From contig CANTUZ010000001.1 of assembly GCA_947846985.1 (NCBI GenBank), positions 150,380,447-150,444,446 of the forward strand: DNA of 64,000 bases, in the 5' to 3' direction. The notes under the pieces were generated by a model. That model did not search any database. It was given only the letters and a program-made list of their open reading frames with translations, and was not told where the DNA came from. How positions within the stretch are numbered: the stretch's first letter is position 1; each line of letters starts with the position of its first letter. Positions 25,746 through 38,145 of the stretch are shown here, in pieces. The stretch is from Fratercula arctica (lineage: Eukaryota; Chordata; Aves; Charadriiformes; Alcidae). The translations under genes and the position numbers were made by a program.

Positions 25746-28194
25746 CAGAGACACATCAGACAGTTCCCCAGTGTTAGGAAAGCACATGCCTGGAAGTTTT
25801 CTGTGGATAATCAGGAAGGTTGGAGGGAAAAGTAGAGGGTTGGTGGCCACGAGAACCATGGCTATACTTTTTCCTTTGAAATGGCCAACTCTGTCTTCTC
25901 TACGGGGTCTCCTGATGGAGGAATCAAGTCTCCCTCTTCTCTCAGATATCGTAACACCAGGTTAGCAAGAATCACAGTCAATGAAAATGGAAAAAGTTCA
26001 TTAGAGATGAGCCCAAGTGGCTTATCTTGGCAAATACTTGGAAATGGGTTTGAGGCCAGGCAAAAGTTTAGTCCATGTGTGTGTGTGAAAAAACAGTGAG
26101 AGAGTAAACAGTGCGTGCAACCTCCATCTCTGGCTTAAACAAACATCTGCAAGTGGGTCTCTTAGGAGACTGTCTTTCATAGATATTTTTCTGGTGTGTC
26201 CCTCTATTCTGCCTCAAAGAAAACCTTACCTGTGTTAGCATTTATGTCTGCTTTTGCAGCCCAGGCACTGCCAAGTGCCTCAGGTCTTCCAGCCGAATGT
26301 GTATTATTCCAGGCTGGTTGCAGTGTTCCTCTCCTGTGGTTTTTGTTTAAACCACCTTCACCACATACCGCAGGGAGCACAGCTGTGAGGGGAACATGTG
26401 ATCGGCTGAGAAATATTAATGGTAAACTACCAGGCTCAGTATAGAGACTGGAGAGAGACACTCTCAAAAGTGGCACTGATATTTTAATTATAACGGAAAG
26501 ATTTGCAAAGCGGGGTAGAAAAATTTACTCCTACTCACCTGTAATTGAAAATGTAAATAGTAATTAGCTGGTGTTGATTTCCCAAAGGTAAATGTTTGTC
26601 TACCTGTGATACTGCATGTGGCAGATGCAGCCAGGAGAGAGAGAGGCAGGCGATGGCCGCAGGCAGCCTACCAGTGCAGCTCATCAGATGGTGCTCATTG
26701 GAGGCTGGCCCAGAGGAAGCTTAATTATTTTTTCTTCAAAATGATAAACACTGAGGCCAACAGGTGAAATTTCTGAGCCTTCAGTGAGTTTTGGAACATT
26801 GCTAGCCTTATTTATTTAGAAAACTGTTTTTAAGAGGCCTTCATGAGAAGGTGGATGCCAGCCTGGTAGCTCAGAGCATCCCATCCAGCCCAGTAACCCG
26901 TCTCCAGCAGCAGGCAGCAGTAGATGTGAAGAGTTTTTTCTCACAAGAGCTGTCTGTGGCAGCGTGCTCCAGAGGCATGCAGCACAGCTACTACCGCTCA
27001 GTATTCAGGCATGGAGAGAAGATGATGGCGTGGCCACTGTTGGATATGCTTACTGTCTGATATTGAGTTTCCCAGTTTTGGATTACTGTGAGATCCTTAT
27101 TTGCTTGTGGATGTTTAGGGAGAAAGTCCATGAAGACTTTCAGCATCCGTTCTTAGCTAGAAGGGTGTCGGTCTTGTATTCAAATAAGAAAGCAATTTGA
27201 GAGATTATTATAATTTCAGCATTATTCAGAAGTTACACATTTCTGAAGAATTCAACTAGCCAATGTTCCACACCTGGTGTTGTTTCCAGAAGGAGTAAAT
27301 TACTACTGTTGATGTATAAAGCCTCCATCTCTCCAAAAGTAAACATCATGCTGGTGCCATAAAACTGCAGTCTGCAGTTGGGACTGGTAGAATCGTGGTA
27401 AGGTAAGAGCAGACCATGTCAGAAACCTGCTGTCATAACTTCAACGTATTTCCAGGCTCTTTCTTTTTCAGGATCCTGTTGATGTGATTGAAGTGTTTTT
27501 GCACGGGGAGGGGGTCAGGAAAGAGGGCAGTGACAGGTGCTAGGGTGTGATGGAGTCTGGGCTCCGCTTGCACGGGTCATTTCACTGGACAGAATGTAGT
27601 TATCCCCAGATGTGCACACACTTCACCCTTCAGGTGCTGCAATTATAAAATATGAGTAAGGCTGGATTAAACTGGGTTAGCAATAAAAAAATAAAAGAAC
27701 TGCTAGAGTTGAGCACACAAGCATTACACAACCGTCTGCCTCTCTTGTGTTTAGCAGCTGTTTATTTGAAATCATTTTATGCCCGAGGTTAAGATTCTGT
27801 TTAATGACAACAAAATGTAGAAAATGTGAACTCTGGCCACAGGAGATTTGAGGATAAACTTCCCTGCAAGAACTAGATTTTTTTTCTCCACTTCATAGTA
27901 GCTAACCAACACTGCTTACTTTCCTTTCAGTTCTTTATAGAATACACTGTGATGGATCATATTACATCTACTTAAGTAGTAGCACAGCAAAACAGTGATT
28001 CAATAATTATTAAAATTGCATGGAATACCATGCTATGACTGCTGCTGGATATTTCTTATCCAAGAGCATATACAAATATGAATATCGTGGTCCATAAATA
28101 TTTAGCTGGGGGAAAAATCCTCACAATAGAAGTCTTTTTAATCTGGCAGATATGTATAGCAAGGTCCATTCCTGGAAAAATTCAGATACTGCAC

Positions 28195-28213
28195 TTTTTT
28201 TTTTTTTTTTTTT
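28195..28213. repeat. poly(T) run, 19 bases
   Basis: Uninterrupted T19 followed by AAACAG. No retroposon body is recognised beside it. Confidence 0.9.
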
Positions 28214-28544
28214 AAACAGAGGGGATAATTAATCATTAGTATAATTTTTCCAGGGGATATTCTGGCTTCTCTGTCACTTGGAGTTTTAAAGTCAAGATTA
28301 AAATGTCAGCCTAGAAGATTTGTTGTAATCAACCAGAAGTTATTGGACTTGATGCCACAATTATTAGGCAAACATCTCTGACTGTAATAAACAGGAAATT
28401 TGGCTAGAAGACCCTGTCTCTTCCTTTCAACCTTGCCACACCTGGCTTTATAGTGTCAATCAGAGCGAGCTTCTAAGGACTCAAGAGATACTTGAAAAGA
28501 GTTAATGCTATGGACTAGAGTTCCTCTGAGATAAGGACAGGACA

Positions 28545-28649
28545 AAGTGCTGGGCAACGTGCTCTAGCTGTCCTTGCTCTGAGTGATGGCGTTAGACTAG
28601 ACAATTTACAGAGGTCCCTTACCTCCTCAGTTATTCTGTAGTTCTGTAG
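28545..28649 (+). mobile_element. CR1 LINE, old 3' tail fragment
   Basis: A degraded CR1 3' end. TGCTGGGCAACGTGCTCTAG is followed by GTTAGACTAGACAATTTACA and GAGGTCCCTTACCTCCTCAG, then the decayed terminal repeat ATTCTGTAGTTCTGTAG (28633-28649). The order and spacing follow the CR1 3' UTR. Many substitutions mark it as older than the copies at 6546 and 63207. Only about 105 bases are left. Confidence 0.78.
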
Positions 28650-29691
28650 TACAGTACATTTTTATTCAAGCTCAAGTAATGTTTAACCTTTGGGACCAGC
28701 AGACCTCTGCTCGTCCTCAAACTAAGTGGAACTGGGGATGCTGGAAAAGTCTTTCTTTAACAAGGCCCCTCAGACCCTTCACAGATGCTCACTGTTTTCC
28801 AGACTGCAGTTTGACAGCCATGGTAATAGCCTATCATGTCATTAAGTGGGCAGGTAAAATACACCTTCTGTCTATCTGAGCATTTCTGTCACTTATTCTG
28901 TCACTTATTTATTCACACATAAACACACATATGTTTAGCCTTTATTAGTTACTAAAGAATGCAACTTCTCCCCCACCCCCAACAAGTGGACAGACATGGC
29001 AATAAACCTACTAGTAAAATGGTGTAACAGCTGAGAAGATGAGGAGGCAATAATAGAGGTTCCATCCATCCCTGACAGAGACTTTTAAATTAAAGTCTTA
29101 TCGAGTCGACTGATACTGCTTCGGTCAGTTTGTGGGTTTGGTACTCAATATGAGGCAGTAATTTCATCTTGCTACAGGGGAGCAATGGAAGTTGTGCAGA
29201 ACCTGTCACCAAGGTCTCCGACTGCTGTGTGGTGTTGTGTTTCCCCTTGAGAGAGGAGACTGGTGTAGCGCCCAGTGAGTGTTACAGCTGCAGACAGCAA
29301 CATATGGTCTAGCTGGATGATGTTTAAACACATTGGAAGGGCCCCTGAGGCCAAAACGCAGAGGACCTTATGCCTAACTGCTCTCCAAAGCACTTGGCTG
29401 CCCTGCTGGGGTGGGACTCCCAGCAAGCAGCTGGAAGCAGATTATTTTCAAATGGCAGCTATCTAGAGCGTTAACGCTGAATTTAATTCTGCAGTGGTTT
29501 ACTGAAGGCAGTCTCCAATGATATATTGGTTTCACAGCATTTCCTTTTCTGGTTCGTCTCTCAGGTAACAGTTCTTCTAGCTATTCTAGGCTCCTTAAAT
29601 AAAATACATCTTCCCTATAATTCTTTGCTGTCCCCTAAAAAGAGAGGAACAGGCATATGCCTGATGCAATACTTTTTACACCACAGGTATT

Positions 29692-29704
29692 GTTACCAGG
29701 CAAC
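29692..29704 (+). promoter_or_regulatory. RFX X-box candidate
   Basis: GTTACC-A-GGCAAC fits the X-box consensus GTNRCC(N0-3)RGYAAC exactly, with a one-base spacer. RFX factors bind such inverted repeats, often in ciliary and neural genes. I estimate roughly half an exact match by chance in 64 kb with all spacers allowed, so this is weak without other evidence. Confidence 0.3.
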
Positions 29705-30740
29705 CACCCCATGCAGCTTTGGTAGAACACAAACTTCTTCAGCCACTAACCCTTCAAACACCTGCACCAAGATGTGCCAGCAGAAAACGTCAGAGATCTA
29801 GGTGAAGCAGTGCAGTAACAAAGATTTTCAAAATCAACAAATGAGTAAGGATAATTGCGATACATTAGCACTGTGGTTACCATGCACATTTTCCAAAATA
29901 TTGCCACCAATGCATGATGTTTGCTTGCATGTGAAGGTTAATTATATCTGTTGCTGAGGCGAGCTATCCCAATCTCTCAGGTTATCAGTAATCTGCATAT
30001 TTTTATTATGGCAGGTTCAGCGCACTCTGTATGAAATTGGAAAAACATTCACAGCTTCCATCCCCAAGGAGAATAAAGGGAGAAATGAGAGACTTGCCAG
30101 GTCCAACCAAATTCTTTCCCATCAAGCACTACAGGTAGTAATTTGTGTAAGCAGAAAGCTGGTATTAAATTATCTTACCTTACAGAGGCATTACTAAAAG
30201 ATCTTCCCTTTCACAGCCATTAGAATAAAAATGTGTACTTTGCTCAGCTTCCAGATGTGTGGCTCTCAGTCTTTTTGGAGTCTATGCTGCTAAGTGGGTA
30301 AGCAAAGATGAAGGATAAACAGGTTTATCTTATGGCAACTCAGGTGGCCACAGTCAGTTGACATCTGCTATGGACTTGTAGGGTATCGTCATATATGCCC
30401 AGTGGATTAAAGTAGCAGAAAACAAAGTAGCTGGAGAAACAAATCACAATCCATGGGTATAGATACAGTGACATTCCTATTGGAGGACATGAGCATCAGC
30501 CAAAATAGGCCACTCAGGTAAGAACCCCACTACCTGAGAATAAGTAATTTCTGTCTAATCAGTTCTCCCTTTGCTTCTCTGCTGGCCAAAGGAGTTGACA
30601 TTCTACAGGAGCACAGCTTGGCTCCTCACATGAAAAGGTCTTCCAGTCCATCAAACCTCCTCTAAGTCTGTAAATAGAAATAGGAGTAAGAGACCTTTGA
30701 AAATGTGAACATAGCTATATATAGTTACATTTATCAGGTG

Positions 30741-30755
30741 AAAAAAAAAAAAAAA
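30741..30755. repeat. poly(A) run, 15 bases
   Basis: Uninterrupted A15 following TTATCAGGTG. No retroposon body is evident upstream. Confidence 0.9.
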
Positions 30756-33700
30756 GCGGTGGAAACCAGCAGGTGGATGATGAAGCTACTGGTACTCAAG
30801 GTCATCTGTTCGCTTGATACCAGTACCTAGTTTGCAAATGTAAATGTTATGAAGTGCATCTTTAAATTACAGTGTGCAGAATCTTGCATATACAGAGGCC
30901 AAGTTTGTCCTTTCACATGCAAATAAATATCCAAGAGCCAAGAACAACAGTGCCCGAGGTCCATTCGACAGCTATGTGATTGAATAGGGCTGACAGGTCC
31001 GGTCCCTCAGATGCTTAGATGCAGCATTCAAAAGTGTTTGAAGACTTCATAGCACACTGAAAAAGCCAGAAGATTAACGCTGACCCAATGAATGACTCAA
31101 AGGCACAAATTTCACTTTCTTTTTGATTTCTTAAAGCTGATTCCAGGTAAAAGTTCCTAAGGAGTAATCCTGGCTTCCAAAATGAAACAGTTCTTACAAA
31201 GAAAGACATTTTAAATATGTTTTTAAATTTTGCCCTTCATGTTTTGTGGGGAGAAGGAATTATTAAGTAACTAATTCTATTTTGATCTTTCACACAAAAT
31301 TTCTTTGAATGGCCTTTCAGCGAATCCAAAAGGGCAGGAAGAAAACTCTGTATGTTATTTCCTTCAGCGTTTTTATAGTTCTAGGGCCTCTGTCCCGTCA
31401 TCGCGTATCATGTCTTAACGTGTGATTTACACTGGGTTTGTGGACCCTGGCTTTTTGAGACTGCATTCTAACACTTTTTATTGTCTGTTAATAAACATTT
31501 ACAAAGAAATCAATGGAACTGTACAAATAGCCATGATTAAAATGAGTGCTCTGCTTTTTCAGGATCCTAGAATAGCGCGTTCACATAATGATAAAGGTAT
31601 TGATGCAGATGTTTCCTAAAACTTTCTGCAGTGCTTTCGATCTATACACGACATATGTATTCCCATTTTTTATTTAAAATTTATTAATCTCTTTTCCTGG
31701 TGACATGCCAGGGTGCTCTGTTGCCAAGACAAACAAAACAAATGACAAAATTGTCTCATTCTTTTCTATTTCCTTCTAGTACAAAAGAGATCATTACAGC
31801 CTGGCTTGTTCACATAAGAGGCTATAGATTTTGTCTCCAAATTCTATTCTGAACGTATTATCTTAAATGTGATTCTTCAAGCAGAAATACTTGCTTCTAA
31901 GAGCTCGTCCTGTGGCATTAAAATTAATACAAAATGTTATTTAAAAGGTGGACCACTGACAAGTTTAGTGTTTCTTTGAAGAATTGTCTTGTTTTAAAAT
32001 GATTTATGGTGGCACTGATGCCTGCTAATCTGGACACTGTGCTGTTCCTGCTCATTATTGCAAACAGGGCCATAAAACTCAGCTAATAAAATGTTCTACT
32101 GCACAGATGAAATATTGTGCATGTCCAGTCTTTCTTTTCTTTTTCTTTTGGGTGCCTGTCAATCCTAAAACTACACAGCATGCTTGCTTATATTTGCTGT
32201 TAATTTTTTCTTCTTAAAAATAATTGGTTCTCCCCAAATTCAGATCAAATAACTTTTTTTTCACCTCATAGTTTTTTAGCAATGTCTCCTGATCTGGTAT
32301 TAAAATATTGTAATATACTTATATGTACTTGTAATATATTCATTGCATTTTGTGACTGTATGTAGAAGTAAAATTTTGAGACACAATAAAAATCCTTCAG
32401 AGGTTAATGGGAATCAGATTAGAATATCAGGCCCCAGTGTCCTGAAAAATTTACACAATGGAAATTTTTAATTTATAAGTTTACTTGGTACCTGCACGAG
32501 TTTATCTTTGCATGGCGTAGGGTGAATATGCATGGAGATTACATTTACCCTGCAGTATCCAAATTAAATTCTTTCCAGACAATTAACATCAAAGTTAAAA
32601 ACACAGACCTAGTCTGCTCTGTACGTACAAAAAATTCACAGGTAGATAAAAAGTAATTTTTCCTGAGTTTAGTATACAGAAAGTACTAATATTATCGTAG
32701 TATTCAGAGATCCTAATAAAATTAGCTCTTTGTTATACTGTTACATAAATACATGGACATTACTAATTGGAAATTCTTTTAAAATTGAAAACATTTTTCC
32801 ATTTGCCTATTATGGGAAAGTGATTTCAAAATTTTATTTTATTTTCACAATTTTTGTCAAAATTGTGTGCAGTCACATTACATATGAATGAAGGCTTTGG
32901 TCAGATTAACAAGGATTTGCTTATTTTTGTAGAGTTCCTCTCCAGTTCAAGTTGGGTGAATGAGTCCTGCAACAATGGGATTGCTTTCCCCATGGATGAG
33001 GACCCAACATCAGTCTCCAAGTCCTCCTGTGGAACTGTGTATTTAACATTTTTTCTTCTGGGAATTAAATGCAAAAACCGACCAATTGCCACAGAATGTC
33101 AGTGTCCACTCAGCACTGTTTTGCCACCCAGCACCTCAGCTCTTGTTGTGGATAATGGAAAGGGAATCCAATATATCGCTTTCTGTTTCCTTTAAGGATA
33201 CATGCTTTACAGCTTGTCAAGTATAATAAAGATATGACATGTGCAATAACCTTTTCTTTCTTTGTGAATAAAAATGTGTTATAATAAAATAGACTGTCAG
33301 AGTTCCATCAACCAGAACACTTTCACAAGTAACTTGCTTCATTTAAAAAAGAAAGAAGTGGAGGAGGAAAAAATGTCAGTTTGTCTTTGAACCCAGGAAT
33401 ACGCAAGGTCTCATGCCACAAATGATTTTTAATGTAATTTAAAGCAACAATGCATCAATTAATAAAATCATTATTTATCTAATTTGTATTTTAATTTTAT
33501 TTATTCATTATCATGAATTTTATTTTAATTATTTTTTGTGCTGTCTGTGGCATGTATGACTTTATACATTGCATTAAAATGTGGTTATCATCTCCACAGG
33601 TATCAACCAGCTGTCAAGAAAAGCAATGCAAACTTCCTAGAGAGCTCCATCTCCAGAGACTCTACGTTCTGCACAACTTTCATCTTCCAGCAGAACTCAG

Positions 33701-34657
33701 ACTAAGATATAATACATCTGTCACTTTAAACAATGAGGAAAGTTTATTTACATATTTTTCAAGCATGCATTTCTATACTGTCTTGTGTCACCACAGGAGA
33801 ATTTATCAACATCTGATGTATTACCTGCTTTTACCCACTTCTGATTAAATTATGATGATAAAGAGATAAAACCCACAGTCTACTAATATTTTAGGGGCCT
33901 CTTACCTGCATATATGATGGGAAAAACAACCTCCTCTGTCATCCTGTGAGTTAACCTCAAGATGCAAACTCTTGTCATGAAGAAGATTATCCTCTTGAGA
34001 AGAACTATATGAATACTCTGATACTTGACTCTCTACATTGTATCAAATCACTAATCATGGGAATCCTGGAGCTTGAGTCTTCTTATTAATTCAACTACTT
34101 CTGTTTCTCTCTGTCCCTTCCATTACTCTTCTTGCTCTCCTTGTTTTGTCTTTTTTTTCTGTTACCACTCTTAGTCTTTAGGTACTTGCACAGGAAGATT
34201 ACCAAAGAGTAATAATAAACAGAGACAGAAGTGCCCTGTGTTTCTGCGAGTTATCTTTATCTTTGCAAAAGATATTCTTTTTCCATTCTTGCAAGTATAA
34301 TTCATGAATGATTTTAGGCTTGAAACTGGCTATAATAAGTGCTTGTTAGTTTCTCAAAATATACCTTTAGAAGTTAATAATCATTGGTAAGAAAAGAAAA
34401 TTACTTTGATATATAAGTATTAGAAAGGGAAAAATATCAACCTGCTCTTTATTCTCTAAAAGAAAAACATGCAACTTCGCAGCTTCTTAATACTATATGA
34501 AGTTTCAATGACACAAAGTTGACAGAAACATCCAAATGGATTTTGCAACAGGCTCATCATCCTTTGTGTAATTATCAGACAAAACATTTCATATGAAAAC
34601 ATGTGAATGTATAATTACAGGAGCACCTTAAGCACTCTGATTCACTAGTGCGTCAAA

Positions 34658-34800
34658 GAAGCAGTATGGTTCGATGGGTATGACATTAGATTGGTTATTA
34701 TGAGAACCAGGTAATTTTCTCAGCTTTGACTGCAGTGAATTTTAGACACTTCATGTTGGAGGTTATTCATTTTTAAAATCGGTTTGATAATGCCTGTCCC
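34658..34800 (+). mobile_element. MIR-like ancient SINE (tRNA-derived)
   Basis: The segment lines up in order with the MIR/AmnSINE-type core SINE. It opens with a tRNA-like head (AGCAGTATGGTTCGATGGGT, box-A-like TGGTTCGATGGG), then ATTAGATTGG and GAGAACCAGGTAATTTTCTC with a decayed box B. Next come CAGCTTTGACTGCAG and AGACACTTCATG, and a tail TTAAAATCGGTTTGATAATG corresponding to the usual TAAAATGGGGATAATG. Such copies date from the amniote ancestor and are sometimes kept as regulatory DNA. The identification rests on recalled family sequence without an alignment. Confidence 0.62.
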
Positions 34801-36857
34801 CACTCACATATCTATGACGGAACACTTTTAACTACAGTATCTTCAAATACTGAGGAGGAGTATAGACTTGTTGGGAAAAGGAAGACTTTTAAGAAGGACA
34901 ATACTGAAACAGACTGATCTGTTTAGTTTTTTGTCTCAACAACTGTGCAATACTTAACGTAGACTTAATTTCCAACTGAAAGTACTCCTAACTGTCGTGA
35001 TCTGAGGTTTTTCAGCATTTGCTGCTTCTTAAAATAATTTCATTTCCTAATAAGGATTCAGGTGAATGTGGCAATTTCCTGTCTGCCACATATTCTCCTT
35101 TATAGGGACATGACTAGATTCTAACAGTTTCTGCAAGAGTGGCCACTCATACACAATATAGTGAAAAACAGGGTGGCAAAGTGGTTGCAAGAAGGATATA
35201 AAGTACCAATACAAATGAAAAAAGAGAAAGTAGAGTGTACTGCCAGGAGCAATCATCAAGAGAGTGCGTGCATGGACGGTTCAAAGTATATGAAGGTCAT
35301 GTTGGCTTAATATTTTATTATCTGGCTTGAAAGAAGAAGATGGTTTCATTGACGAAAATACGGTACCTTCGTGCCTGTTACTGAATTAAAAGTTGTTTTG
35401 CTGGAATTCATTTAAATTACGTATTATAAATCAGAGGGCCATCACTTATAATCAACCCCGCAAACAGGTAGTAGTAGCTGATTGCCAGCTATAATACTAA
35501 CTACATATTTACTTCTGCAGAAATGTGTCTCTTTACATGCCTGTCTACCATGCCTTAAGCCATTAAAGCCCTTAGATTGATCCTTTGCCCTGCTGTCCTT
35601 TTTAGGGATGAATTTTGTTGGCTCTCTTTGTTCAGAGCAGGTGGACATAGCTTGTCTGTCAGGACTTCCACATGGGAGAGAACAACTCTCCTAAACCATG
35701 CACAAAACTGTACACATTTACTATGGCAAGAAATTTGCCCCTAAAAATAATCTCTAAAGCTCACCAGGGTAGGACGAAGGGTCACTTGGGTAGCAACAGT
35801 ATGTATGTTATTCCCTGAAAGTAAAAATAACTTTATTTGCTAATTGAGACTCTCAAGTTAGGTTACTGCTTGCTAATTACAATGGAAAATAAAAAATGAT
35901 CTACAATCCCTCCTAGGAAATCTATTGCTGCCTTTTCAGAAACCTTGACCAATACTCAAATCCTTTAAAGGCAGAAGCAACACTCAATCTTCTGTAGCCT
36001 TGAGGCAAGTATTGTGTTTAACTTTAGGGGAAGTGCTTCAGAGACAGCAGAAGGGTTTTTCATAGCAATTTTGGTGTATTTCAGATCTAAGGTGAAGGGA
36101 ACAACCCATATGGCTATAGCAGCAGATATCTGCATGCCTACTGAGGTCCTGACATCGCTGCAAAGGTGACCGATTAATGACAATTATGTGAAAGAATGAA
36201 AAACATCAGCTCATTTTCAGTAAGTCATCAAACATTCAAGAGCAGGTATTAAACGTCACTCATCTCCGAGGCAGAACGGATCCAGAATTGCGTAGCTATT
36301 CACAGCAGGTGCCTTTGCCACCCAGTTAAAGGAAACGCAGCGGGACTTTTGGGTGCAGGGACCCCTGAGGTCCCTGGTGCACCGCTGCATATAGCTATGT
36401 TCAAGAGCCTGGCCACAGCCACCACCGAGGCACAGTGGCACAGCGACGAGCAGGCACAATGGAGCACATCCTGCTCCCTGCCAGCGAGCTCTTCCTTTGT
36501 GCACCACATGTACGGGACTGATATGGCTATATTAAGCTTCACAGCTCCCCAAACATAAATCCTCCCTGGGGCTCTGGTGAGGAAAAGGAGGCATCTAAAA
36601 TGAATGGAATGATTGCATGATAATGAAATATGCAATGCCAGGGGTACCTTGGAAAGATATGGAGTGCTTTGATTCTTTTTTTCCAAAGATGAAAGAAACA
36701 GAAGTTCAATATAATCAATAATTTAGTGTAAGTTACTTTCCAATTGTTTTAGTTTCACTCAGCTCAAAATGTTAGTTATTTTCCTCCCCTTCCTGCTGGA
36801 TGTTTCAGCTATTTTCAGGAGATAAAAGATGCTTCACTCCAAAGAAATAGAAGAAGC

Positions 36858-36877
36858 TTTATTATTATTATTATTTT
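36858..36877. repeat. (TTA)n microsatellite, short
   Basis: Five to six TTA units followed by TTTT. A short trinucleotide repeat. Confidence 0.85.
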
Positions 36878-37977
36878 GAACAGCAGATAAGAGAAGTCCA
36901 TGAAAATAATTCTAGAGCCAGACTACCTTGAAATCTGTGTGACAGAAGTAATGAAATGACTTTATCAGAAAGGCTTCATAAATCACAGTGTCTGTCCGTC
37001 CGCTGCTAGACTGAGAAAAAACAGAGATAACAATTAACATTTTAAGAAGTTGTCTGTTTCCTCCTTACAATTTAAGGAGTTCTGGGAAAGCATATTGTGA
37101 GGGCCAGGTTTTCAGCTTCAGTTATAATCTGGAATTTTGCAGTGCTGCATTTCTGTTTGAGATGGTGGAAGTTATTGCTTAGGACTCTGCACAAAGATTG
37201 TTCTGTCAATCCTTCTTTAAGAAATGTTGCTTTTTTTTTTTTTTCCCCTGTGTCTGGCAAAACTGCAAAAAGATAAAACTTATCATAAGGAAGAAACTTT
37301 AAAAGAAAAAAACCACAAGTTAAATAGCTATAATTTTGGAAAGTGATAATTTAATGAAAAACAGGATGCTTTTCAGTTTATATTTAAAGACTGTAACAAT
37401 ACTTGTGCACAAATTTTATAGAAGATATGGACAAATAAAGGGTGAATTTCTGGCTTTGTAGTTTGAAATATGCCATATCCAATCATGTAAAGACTTCCTC
37501 CATGAGGTAAAGCAGAAAGATGTAATTAACCTCTAAGAAAAAACATGTGCCTGTGATTTTTTTTTAAAACAAGTAAACATCTATTAATGCTTCATGCAAA
37601 TAAAATGAAAAATATCAGAAAGCAACTAGGAAATATTTCTGTCTGGTGTTTTCATTGGTAGCCTTCAAAGTATTCTGTTGCTTCGCTTTCTAAAAACTCT
37701 TCTGATGTTAAAGTTCACTTTTTGAGAGTGTAAGATGACCAGAGAGAAGCTGTTAGACACTGTCTATCAGAAGGAATTGTTTCTACGCTGAGTCAAAGTG
37801 ACAGTCATGTCATTTGAATTCATGATGAAAATGTGCCGACACTTGGAAAGAAACCAGCCAGATGCGGCAAAAGGGCCCCAGGTGAAGAGCACAATGACTG
37901 AGGTCTGGAAAGCACATGGATTCCAGTCAAGTGGTCTGAGACACGTCTTCAGAAGGAGTTAAGCTGCATTGAGAAGC

Positions 37978-38145
37978 GTCGGTGCAAGAAAAGCATGAAG
38001 AAGGGGGGCTCCCTGTCGGCGTGGTGCACTGCAGGCAGCACGCCAGGGAGCGCGAGGAGAGGCAGGTGCTGGTGCCTGTGAGGGTGGCAGGGGGAGGCGA
38101 GGAGAAAGGATTTGTAAGGCTGAACAGAATCGCGCGCATGGAAAA
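37978..38145. promoter_or_regulatory. small CpG-rich cluster (candidate)
   Basis: About eleven CpGs fall within roughly 165 bases, including CGCGCGCATG at 38131-38140, while flanking DNA has almost none. It is shorter than usual CpG-island criteria and no promoter elements or transcript are recognised. It could be an orphan CpG island, a regulatory element kept unmethylated, or a GC-rich relic such as a decayed gene piece. Confidence 0.3.

Larger units (their letters stand above)
24441..28544. other. unique non-coding DNA with AT-rich blocks
   Basis: No gene is recognised. The first 240 bases after the LTR are GC-richer and unidentified. Two strongly AT-rich blocks follow (24695-24800 and 25610-25745). 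A moderately GC-rich patch lies at about 26200-26700, and a T19 run at 28195-28213. All open frames are under 95 codons with no domain. Confidence 0.5.
28650..34657. other. unique non-coding DNA, no gene recognised
   Basis: About 6 kb without transposon or gene signatures. It holds an A15 run at 30741-30755 and the X-box candidate at 29692. There are a few GC-richer patches (29150-29460) and stretches rich in homeobox-like TAAT words (about 31990-32130). The 113-codon frame at 32854-33195 and the 111-codon frame at 33513-33848 have no domain I recognise. Confidence 0.5.

Noticed and set aside
29651..29662. 12-base palindrome AGGCATATGCCT as a stand-alone signal
   Set aside because: About fifteen perfect 12-base palindromes are expected by chance in 64 kb. 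It is mentioned only with the neighbouring X-box.
30766..30776. CCAGCAGGTGG as a second CTCF core
   Set aside because: The bases that follow (ATGA) break the required GC-rich end of the motif.
32854..33195. 113-codon frame followed by AATAAA at about 33223
   Set aside because: A tempting small gene, but there is no domain, no Kozak or promoter context, and a minus-strand frame overlaps. AATAAA is common in AT-rich DNA.
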